Positions 36,701 through 48,700 of a stretch of 64,000 nucleotides of DNA are shown one piece after another (positions within the stretch are counted from its first letter, which is position 1; each line of letters starts with the position of its first letter). The translations under genes and the position numbers were made by a program. The notes under the pieces were generated by a model. It had not been told where the DNA came from and made no database searches. It worked only from the letters and a program-made list of their open reading frames with translations. The stretch is taken from assembly GCA_012064415.1 (NCBI GenBank), contig SSNU01000137.1:37292-101291 (forward strand), read 5' to 3'. The stretch comes from Gyrodactylus bullatarudis. Taxonomy: Eukaryota > Platyhelminthes > Monogenea > Gyrodactylidea > Gyrodactylidae.

Positions 36701-39700
36701 CAAATATTAGTTTCAAAATAAAGTTTAGAGAAAGTCATTTTTCATATGCAATTATCTTCAGAAAGTGTATCCTCTCATTTTCGCATGGTTTCAAATCAAT
36801 CTGACAATTTAATTTCTTCATTCTAGTGTATCTTATTCAGCATATATATTTTCAAATTCTATTCCTATTATTTTATTGAATTATTGATTACTAATACTGA
36901 ATTTATTCAGTCTTTACTAGTAAGTTTTGTGAATTGAACCAAAATCAAACTTACAATGCTTAAATTTTATCAAGGGTATTTTTTAATTAAATGAACTGGT
37001 TTTAAAAAATTAATGTCTATCTTTGAATGAGTACAATGTAGAAATTACAGTGTTTTTAGACATTAAACCTACTAGCAAAGTGTGGTCACTGGTTATTATG
37101 CGAATTCTAACATCTAGGTGTAAGAAGACAATCTCCATCAAGTTAGATTCACAAGGATATAGTAATAACCCGTGACCATACTTTGCTAGTAGGTTCAATG
37201 TCGATCTTATTGATCATTTTTCAATCAAGAGTTATTTTTCCATGATGAATTTTTTTATCATCATGTCATTATCCTAGTAGAAACCTCTCTAATTTGAAAA
37301 TTTAATGTGTTTAATTATTCCCAATCTCTCCTGTAATCTCAAATCTACGAATTAGGCAAAAAATAAATAAGAGGTTAATCAATTTCTTAATCCTTAAACA
37401 AGTATCCTCTATCACTCTTCCACTTGAATGAAATTCATCCACAATCCACCCTTAATTAATTGACAGATTACACTGGAATTAATCAATTGAAATTCTAGCC
37501 TAACTCTTTTCTTAACATGCATTTAAAATTTCATCTTGAGAGGATCTCCTGGCTTTGAATTCAAATTAATTGAAAAAAATTAATTCAGATTCGAAAACTA
37601 AAAATCTTTCTTGTTCTTTCTTCTTATTAACATCACGAAAGGTTACTCTTTATATCCCGAGGTAATATTTTATTTAGAGAAGATAACATGTCTTTGGTTC
37701 TTAATAAAATAATACCAAAAGGGAAAATCATTTTCATTGATATAGCACACAATAGATACAGACAGTATTAGCTGTCTGTTATGGTTCCTTTTTTTCTTGA
37801 TGACGAAAGGTTAAACAATTACATTCCCTAAATTGCAAAATTCTTGAAACATATTGATTATTACATTAAAAATCAGCATTGTACACTTGCATGTATTCTT
37901 TTGCAACTACACATGTAACGAATAAACTATCGCTCACTCATTCAGTGTTCCATAGAAAACGTAATTTGCAAGTTTACTTCTCCCCTTCTCTCCTTAATTG
38001 CAAGTCATGTCTAATCTTGGACTTTTTAACATGCTTTCTTACATTTCGATTTTTCTTACTTTCAACTATCCCTAGAACCCCAGGGAATTCAATAGAAACT
38101 CTCTTGAGACCAAATTAAAACATAAAGTAAAGAAAACGCATCACCCACTATCTCGTTTAGTAATCAATTTTGGATTTAAAAACAAAGTTTAACCCTTCAT
38201 GTCCCATTGTTCTACCATAGTTACTTGAAGAAGGGTGATTTTTTGCCTTAGATTTCAAATATCCAATAGCCTGCTCGATATCTTTTATAGTTTAGAAGAT
38301 AACTGGTTTTAGAGCCAAAATATGCCAATTTTAACCTCTATTATCTTTGAAATGATAAGTTGGCTTACAAAAAGAAATTCAGAATCAAGATAATTATTTC
38401 GGTTAGGTTGCAGATTTTCTCATTTGTGTGATGAAAAAAATAGTAATTTGGGACATGAAGGCTTAAAATGGTCTTGATTTTTTTAGCATATTAATAATTC
38501 GAATAATTTATGCTTTTCATGATCAAACTAGCATGTCAGAGCTAAAAATGTAATCTGAATGTATACACGAAAAAAATATTTTTATAGCATTATAATAAGG
38601 TTATTCTATCTATTACTCTTTAATATCATGTGATCATTTCACGGAGCATTTTGTGAATCAAGTAAAATAAGTTTTGATAAAGAAACATTATTATTACTGT
38701 TAGATGAGACGAATTCCATGAGACATGTGATGAAAATATCTTTAGATCTTATTAAAATCATTATATTATCATATTTGTACATGGATTATAATTCTTGATA
38801 TAGATGAACAGGATATTGGTTTCAAAACATTCAAAATATACAGTAATCCTTCTTTAGAGGTTATACTCTACAAAGGAAATAATCTGTAATACAACACTAT
38901 CAATTATTCACTACTAATTTTATCAAGAATTATATATTTCCATGCATGTATTTGTAAGAGTAGGAAATTCGTTTCTATTCGTAGTTCTATGATTATCCCA
39001 AGACTTAATGCATAAAAGAAAAAGATACAAGAGAATACCAAGGAAATAAAGTATCAAAACTGTGAAATCTTGTCGAATCGCTTAAAGAGTAAACTTTTCG
39101 TGAGAATTATAAACTTGATACTGATTAGATTTTCAAAAGATTGCTTTTAAATATGTATTAGTGGACTTCTAATTACTCAACATTTTATAGAAAGCTTTAT
39201 TCTCTTACCTAATGAAAAGAGAACTAACATTTTATCACAAGAAACAGTGATCTGTATCCTCTCACATTTATTCAGAGACGATTGAAAAATAAACACTTTA
39301 TCTGGTACTCGGGTTATCAACAAATACAACTTTTAAATCTCAACTAAAAACATCAAGACATCATCATAATAATTATTAAAATTTATCATATCAAGTGACA
39401 AGATAAAGTAAATACTAAACATTCTTGAGAACTAGATAAAATTGCCTAGAAAAAGTGTATTTGTTCTTGAAATTTCATCCCACTTTTTAATTGTGATAGG
39501 GAAAACTTGTACATTCCTTCTTTTTTGTTCAAAAAGCATACAAGAATATATATAATACAGGACTAAAAAATCCCTGAAATTTAGTGAAAGGTGCATATTT
39601 TCATTTTATTTTTTCCTGAAAGAGTGTTTCTTTGCTAAAGAAATTACTTTCTGTAGTTTTCTTTTGTTCATTTTATTCTAACATTTTTATCTCAAAGTAC

Positions 39701-42700
39701 ATGGAAACTCTTTCACTTTAATCCTATGCAATCCCATGAAATTCTTGGAAATATTTTTCTTTTGGTTTTACCCAGATTAGATTAGAAATAATAATGAATA
39801 TAAAAAATATAAATTCCATCCTTCGTTACCATATATATAAATATATATCAGCAACGTGATGATCAAAAGAATGCGTATAAGGATTCCCCTCCTGTTGAAT
39901 GATAGCTTATCTCTCTAGTCATTCATATGATTACTTCCAAAATTATCTTTAACAAGGATTAAAAATAGTTACACAATAGCCATACTAGTGGTTATTAGAA
40001 TTAGAAGGAATAATAAGATATTGAAAGTTTTCCAGTTAAAATTCGTTTCTAATTGCAAACTGAATATTTTGCAAAATTTTAAAATCATCTCCAAATGTGC
40101 CCTACTAAGAACTCTCTCTTTTTGTGTATTCACTCGAAATATACTTAGTAATTAAAGATTTAAAAAATTGATCTTTGTAAATGGGTTAGTAATTAAATTA
40201 ACTCGTTAAATTTAACCCCTCTAGTGTAATCCTGAATGTGATCCTTATGGTGGCTGTGACGAATCGAATAATTGCCTAGGCGGATGTCGAAATTATGTCC
40301 TTCGTAATGGGTAAGTTCACCATTTTTCAACGTAATTTCCTAATTGAATTTATATTATGGTTTAAATTTTCCCAACTAATCCCATATGCCGAAGGAGATT
40401 GTGGAAGAAAATTATTGATGAGTTTAGAGATCCATTCAAATTATCAATAGTTTTGCTATATGGTTACTCCCTAGTCTCAAAGTTAAACACAGTTATTTGA
40501 AGGTTCTTTTATTCTGAGGGAATGTAAACACCCCAAAAGTTTATGAATCTGTCACTAAGCAAAACATAATAACCTGCAACAAATAGCTTCCTTTGAAGAT
40601 TGTATTTCTTTTGAATTATTTATAGATCCTCTCTCATTAAATCATCATTCAATTAGCGTTATAAAGAGAAACAATTTTTTTCCAAGAAAATCTTGGTTTT
40701 ATTATTAGAGTGCAAAATCCTCTTTAATCTGTATATCATTTTATCTGTTTTTAAAATTATAAAATTTCATTTCCCCTCAAGTTTAAAGAAGCTTAATTCA
40801 AATATAGAGAAAGTAATTGAATTTCTACAGATGAAAAATTTTTCATTTTCAAATTTTTTTTAAAGAGCCTTGATTAGAGCACCGATTTTCTTCAGACAAC
40901 TAGCAAAATGGAAAAGTTAACTTGTCATTTGTTAATGTACAAAATCTAAGCTTTTCATTCATTTTCTTGAAATAAACCTAGTTGATATGAAGATGAGAAT
41001 TTACTTTTTTAACAAAAAACTCAATATTTATCTCAGGAGATTCAAGAAAAAGTGTTATTTTCAAATTCCATCATAAAATGAGTCAATAAGTTGTGGAAAT
41101 TGAAAAAATTTCTGAAAAAATTCAATCTGACCAAAATTAGACCGTTTTTCGAATTTTGAAAATGCCCCGAATTTCCACTTTTTCAACTTTTGAGCTCAAA
41201 ATTTTTATCGATTTCAAAGATTTGAAGCAGGTAAATGCAGATTTTCGAGATGAGCATTAGACAAAGAATTCGAATTCGGCCGTGGAGGTAGAGAGGAATC
41301 TACTGACTTCAAGGAAAAGTTAAAATTTTGAATTTTGGATCATTCCTCTTCTTGATAATCAATGAATGCAAATTTTTCGATTTTCAACAATAACAACGAA
41401 TTTCTGTGATTTTCTGCAGCCGAATTCGAATTCTTTGTCTAATGCTCATCTCGAAAATCTGCATTTACCTGCTTCAAATCTTTGAAATCGATAAAAATTT
41501 TGAGCTCAAAAGTTGAAAAAGTGGAAATTCGGGGCATTTTCAAAATTCGAAAAACGGTCTAATTTTGGTCAGATTGAATTTTTTCAGAAATTTTTTCAAT
41601 TTCCACAACTTATTGACTCATTTTATGATGGAATTTGAAAATAACACTTTTTCTTGAATCTCCTGAGATAAATATTGAGTTTTTTGTTAAAAAAGTAAAT
41701 TCTCATCTTCATATGAACTAGGTTTACTTAAATCAAAGGGTCGAAAGTTTTCTTAAAGCCAATTTTAAAACCTATCTGGACTGAGATTTGAACTCTGTAC
41801 GTAATAATTGATAGAAAATCTTGTGAGTACCATACCAACATTGACAAATCGACAGAAATTCCATTTCTTATTTCACAAATATTTCTTATCTGACTCGAAA
41901 TCAAAAAATATTCGAGGTTCTTAAAAAATTTAAGATCAAGTTTATCTATAGGAATTGAGGCTAGTTAAAAAATCCCCAGGAATCAAAGCAGACCTGTTAT
42001 TTTTCACAGAATCTGCCAAGAATAAAACAATGATACTTATAAATACGCATTCTTAGAATTATTCATGTCTTGGAACAAGTACAAACAAGATTAAAACATT
42101 TTCCGTATAGTGTTAATGATCATACTAGAATATGATTTATTATTATTAATTTTATCTTATCCAATTTATTTTTAAAAAAATCATAAAATCGGCAAAATAA
42201 TAATACTACTAATTACCCTCTAGATGTAGATTTTCCCTATTTTCTTATTCTCGTGATTCATGCATTTTGCTACATGCTTCCATACGAACAAGTTAAAAGT
42301 CCACACACTCTCTGTCTCTCCCTCTCTAGAGTCCCACTTGAATGATGAATTCTCACTCTTGAAACACCAGGGAATAGGATCTGAGGGAAGAAAAGCATCA
42401 GTACTTTTTCCTTTCTCTCTTTAATCCATGTCTGAAAACTAATTATAAACCATGATGGTTTATTCTTCATCTCAACAAACTCCAAGTGGACAACAAAATT
42501 TTTTTTATTAGCAGTTTTGCACATTCGTTTTTATTCCGACGGATCAAAGAAAAAAATTCAGGTATATTTTTCGGACTATCTGTCTGATAATAATGGAATT
42601 TGTTTCAACTTGAATCTTACTTGAAAAATGAGCACGTATTGAAATGAGGAATAAAAATTTCAAATTCTCTACAATACGTTTTCCTTTTTTAGCTCTATTT

Positions 42701-45700
42701 ATTTCGTAAGAGGAAAAGTTTCATTTTCAAAATGAAGGAAATATATACATATTATCAAGGACAAAACTAGGAAAATTCTATCCATCTTCTACCTTGACTT
42801 ATGAATTATTTATTGGAGTAAAAAGATATTGTCTTGAAATGATATCACTGTCTATTCTCTGAACGACTAACTACGATCAAAATTTTGATAAGGAATCCCT
42901 ATATATCCTATATATTCTATTATTATAACAGACTCAAAGGAGATTAGTTTAAAAGATATTACAAGGAAGGGAATATTGGAAAAAATGCTTATCGCTTGAG
43001 GTATTGAAAAGAGTTTTTCGTTGAATTCACTCAGTTTTTAATAAAAAACACAGTTTTTATCATCCTTGATAAGTTCCAGTTTGTGGACACAATATGAAAT
43101 TGGAATTGTATCTATAAAAAAATTAATTGTATCCCAAGTTTTACTCCTTCCTTGGGTATTTTGAAAAAATTACATAAATAGTATTAAGTTAAGAATAAAC
43201 CGGAAACATTGATTTTTGTTAGCTTATCAATGATACATCTTCCTTGTGAAAGTTGATACAAGGCTATGGACTTGATAAAAAAATTTTTGTTAACTTAAAA
43301 TTAGACAAATAAATTCCTAATTACTTAACCGGATATTTTATTACAATACAATAGCTATTTCTTAATTCTTTTAGAACCTGTGTAAATAAATGTCCCAGTG
43401 GTACAAGTGGTATCCTAATCCTGCCCCATATTGAACTGCAAAATAAATTAGTCAAAGGAAAATTATGTGAAAATTGCCATAAGGTGTGTAAAACTTGTTT
43501 TCGGCCAAACAGTGAAATGGACTGTCTATCTTGTCACGATAGTGAATATTTAATACCACTTTTGAATAATCAAGAAATATCCAAAAACCTCCAGCATGCC
43601 AATACAACTAGTCATTTTAAGATTCCAGAATTTATGGGAACATGTAGTCAAACTTGTCCTCCCAATTATTACAAGCATACAGAGAGTTTTCGATGTCTCA
43701 AGTAAGCCTTTTTTTCTTTTGACAAAACGAGTATTGAACAATGTATCTAAATGCCTTAGTAAAATTATATTCATGTCCCTTTTGCTGAAGATTTGGTAAA
43801 ATAACAGAGCTTGATTTTACGAGTTTGAGTTTTAAAAAAATTCTCGAATATGATTTTGATGCTTAATTTCTATTGGTTATTTGTATGAATTTTACCAAGA
43901 CAATTGTTAACTACATGAACCATTATCTGTGTAGCTGACTGTAAATTAATTTTATTACTTGGTCGTCATTTATACAAGTTTAAAAAATTGGCCCAAATTC
44001 AGAATGATTAAAATGTCCATATTCAATTAATAAAAAAAGGTATTACTCAACTAATTTTGAATATAATCAATAGAATTGATCCATAAATCCGAATTAATAA
44101 TTCGATAGCTTACTTTTACATATTTTACCACACATATGATAATAATAGATTTTTTTTCTTTGAGATATGATGATGATGAATGTAATTGTTTTTATGCATA
44201 AATAAATACAGTACACTTTCTTAATATACTCTATTCTCTATCATATATTGAGTACTTACTTAAATAATAATAATAATAAAGTAATAATAGAACCTATGTA
44301 TATTATATTATATGTATAAAAGTTTGTGTACTTTAAAGGATTTGTAAGAATTTATATCATCAAATTGTGCAAATTATTCTTTTTTACTCTCTATATTTAC
44401 AAGACCCTATAGTATTGTGAATTTTAATCTGACTCCCTATTATCTCAAGGAAATTATATTCATCTCACGGCCAGAAATTCGGGACATATTTCTGTTTTTT
44501 TGGCTAAAAATAGCAAAAATAAATCGACTAGTAAGAATTTAATCTAAAATACAGTATCTACAGGTAGGAATGTATTTGCAAAAAGGTGGCATTTCATGTT
44601 TTTAATAGCAAAAAAGCAAAATTTTCTTGGCTATCAGAAAGCTCTGAGAAGAAAGGATGCCCCAAAATTTGTGAAGTCAAATCTATCAATGAAAGATTTC
44701 ATCTGGTTACCATTCTTTCTAAAAATCTTAGTCAATTCCTTCAGCTTTTCAAATTGATAATAAAATTTTAGTATATTCATATCTTTCATTCATTAGATGT
44801 GTCAAAAATTGTCAAACATGTACAGGTCCAGGATACGCCAATTGTCAAGAATGTAGAGCTGGTTTTATTAAAGGTCTTTTCGAATGCACTGATCAGATTG
44901 AACTCAAATGCTCTCAGGGTAAGTGATACTGATTTTACTATATATTTCTTACTCCTTCGTATGGGGGAGGGTCTTTCATTTTTACTGAAAATAATCTTCT
45001 AAACTATGTATGTTTTAATATATTTTATTGAAATCTTTCTCTAAAGATGAAATTTGTAAGTTTCAAGTATTATTTTTTTCTTCTTCTATCTGTGTATATT
45101 TTCATACATGAAACAATTAAACATTTAAAAAAGAATACTTTATACTTTAACACCTGTGTTTGGATTTGCAAATTTCATATACATTTCATCAAATACTTTG
45201 ATAACCTTTTCATATAATGATCCCGACATATTTTTCCCATACTCCTGAATTACTTTTTTTATATTTTGCATATTGAAAATCTAGGTTTTGTTCAAGTCTT
45301 GCATTTCTTCATCTTGCCTCTAGCAAATTTTTAGATTTTGACTAACTGACTGGAAACATCACATTAAGAGAGCATTCGACATTATCAAACAGACTTACTT
45401 TTACATTTATTTCCCTAGGAGACACGTCTTTGTAAATTTTATAATAATACTTTCTACTTCCAGTTTACTTTCATAGTCGTAAAATGTATCATGAATGAAA
45501 ATATTATCTACAAAATAGACTAGGCAATAATTATTGTCCTAGATAACTGGGATCATATTTTCTTTTTGTCTCTTTGTGTTATAGCACTTGCGTTAAATCA
45601 GAATTGATTTTATTTCGAAATTGAAACTGAAACAATTAAAGGACTATAATATAAGTTGTTTTGATATGTCAGATCATTATTTTCTAACTTGGCATGTTAT

Positions 45701-48700
45701 TATTATATATCACTTTGATAATTCATTACATGATATTCATATACATGATACATAATTTATGGCGGTGGATTATTTTCGGATATGCAAAATTCCAGTGTCA
45801 GCTTTAGTTTGACAACTCATAAGATGCCTCATTTGGTAGTGAGAGGCCATCATGTACTAATCACATCATCAAAATTAATCATCATTCTCCAAATAATTAA
45901 TTTTAATGACAAATTAAAAAGAATTATCATATGATCATAATCTGTAGAAAATGTTTACTTTTTCATTTAATCTTATCAATTGATGAGAATTTTATTTATC
46001 ATAGCAATATTAATATTAATAAAAGGCATTATACTAAAATTTCCAGATTCCTATAACTGAAATAAATACATTTTATCATTAGACAGTTTATGAAAGCAGG
46101 CATGAATATCATTCTTAAATCTGTTTGAATATAATCAAATACATTGGAAGAGTTTCTATTTTAGCATTTTATAATTTTAGGTACCCAGTATAAGAATGGT
46201 CATTGTATAAGTTGTTCTGAGATTAAAGTGAAGAATGAAATGGTTGAACAGGAGGATTCGATTACCACTAGCGAAAAACCAAATGAATTTGAAAACAATA
46301 ACATGGTAATTGAAAAGGAAGAAGAATTGCCATGCGCTGTTGACTTTTGCCTTCCCGATAATAAATGTGCCTGGTGTTCTTCAAGCAATAATGAAGATGT
46401 GTAAGTTTACCAGATAGAATAATAGTTTTAGTCGATTAGCAAACATACTTAATAAAATGCACCTTGATTTCTATGGCATTTAGATGAACACCAAAACTTA
46501 TTCTAAATTACTACTGTAGTATTTGAAAATAAAATTACTTAATAAAACTTATTTTAAAAGTTAGTTTAATATTTTGCTGAGAGAGAGAATAAACTGTAAC
46601 TAGCACACTTGTCAAGAATCAAGTTTAAAATTTCAATTTAATATTTTCTTAGTTACATGTTCAATGGAAAATGTCTCAAGAATACATGTCCAAAAGGTAC
46701 TTTTGTTCATAAAAGACTGAGAAATAGTTGGTCTTTCCAAATTGATTTGGAGCGCAACAGTGATCTTCAACTATCTGTGACAGAGAAAGGATCACGTGTC
46801 TGGCTATGCGCTCCATGTCAGCCTGGATGTATTTCTTGTCAACCTAGAAAAGTAGACAGATTATCACAAGGAGAAATTGAATTTCAATCTCAATGTCAAG
46901 AGTGCGACATTAACTTGGAGCTAATACTGGATGAGGGAGCAAGTTTAAATCAACCGAAATGTCTTTCCAAGTGTCCTTATGGGTGAGTAATCAACACGAT
47001 TTTCATATTCTGCATATTTCCTGGAAACTCTCCTAAATATTTATGCAGCCATCGAACTGCGTAGATTTTAATTGAATTTTTTATGAACTCTCTTTCCGCT
47101 GCCTAGGTTATGGTTCAAATATTGAGCTTCAAAATGTTTACGGAAAATTCACTGATCAGACATTTAATTATAGAATGAATGAATTTAAAATAATATCCAC
47201 CGATCAGAAGCTTTCAGAAGAGGCCTTAGAGGTTGAGACGATTTAGAAACAGCATGAATTAAACGAAGAGATAATAAAAAATAAGATTTTAAACAGCGAA
47301 ATTATTTTCGTGCGGAATATCCTTGAAGTTTAAAAATGTTAATTTCGTAATTCTCATTACAATTCTAACAACATATGAAAAATAGCATTTTTAGCCCCTA
47401 GGTTATCATTGATAACTTAATAATAATAACTTAGAAATCTTGGAGGTATTCCAATAGTCTTGAAATAAAGGTGTTGCCAAAAATATTTTTCTAATAAAAA
47501 TTAGACCAGAGAGAGTTAGCCCAGTGATCAGAGGACCCTAGTTAGGGTCTTAGCCTAATATGGATCATACTTGTTAAGGTTTGAGAAGATTTTTCACTAA
47601 GGTCACCAGGTGAGTTATTTTCCAATCTATAATTTATACTGCTTTCAGATCATAGGTCATAATAAAAATGTCTTTAAGGAAAAATTGAAAAACGTTTCTT
47701 TCGATCAAAGGAGTCATTAAGAAGAATTCAAAACCTATTTTACGCATCCTAGATAAATTTCCGAATACACAACTAGGTCGAACCTTATTTTTCATAGCAT
47801 TCCACAGGACGTCATAAATTTATTGACCTACTTAGATATCAATTTTTCAGCCATAAATTTCAAATATCATTCGAGTCTTGGTTATTCTATGTACAATTAA
47901 TGAGACTCGAATAAAACAATCACAACAAATATTTGATATTATTTATATTCATGCCTTACATATTTTTCATAACTCTCTTGTAATTTTAAGATCACTTGAG
48001 TATTTCTCAAGTGACAAGAAATGGTTCTCTCATTGCTTAGCTAGACAACTTTTTGTTACAAATTTCTTTGATGGCTATTTAGAAAGTTTAATTTTTTTAT
48101 TATTATTATACATTATACATATTATCTCTCTCTTCTGAATTCAAGTTTAGTTTTCCTGGATGGCTTTCGAATGGGCCAGTCTCGTTGAAATCAGTCATAT
48201 CGTCATTTTGATGAACTTTTCTGAAATCGTGAATTTTTTCCACTCCTTTTATCTTGAACTCGATTTTCCTCATCAAAAATTATAGTTAAGGCAATGATGT
48301 TTTTGCGATAATATTGTCGAACTTCATCAAGAATATTACTGTTATTGGTTTCTGAATTCATTAGGAAGGTAGGAGAAGACAGACGCATATTATAGTGATA
48401 AACGTTTTAAATGATGTTTGTTAGATCAGTCACTGCTCTAACAAAACTGGTCAATGATACTTTTTTAAGTATGGTCAATAACCCAGTTGAGAATTGATAG
48501 TCTTGACTTAGACAGTCTAAGTTAGACTCCACTTTGGAGAGTATAGATAAAAAAGTGTGAAGGTTTTTAGAATAAGATTTCCGAAAGGGTGGGGAAAAGT
48601 TGGATGTTTAAAAGAGTAGTGTAATGAGTAAGTACATCCAGATGGTCAATAGACTTGTTATTTGTTTGTTTTGGAGGCGAAAAAAAGACCCCCTACTCCC

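Larger units (their letters stand above)
36182..40224 (+). other. furin-2 intron 12
   Basis: A 4.0 kb intron, the longest of the gene, between the short acidic exon 12 and the first Cys-rich exon. It holds a 147-bp hairpin element (37057-37203), a TTAA MITE (38189-38466), and otherwise AT-rich unique-looking sequence. Confidence 0.7.

Noticed and set aside
37010..37198. 62-aa frame in furin-2 intron 12
   Set aside because: It is created by the hairpin MITE sequence.
44262..44285. AAT trinucleotide run and similar microsatellites (also about 6565)
   Set aside because: Ordinary short simple repeats of an AT-rich genome.
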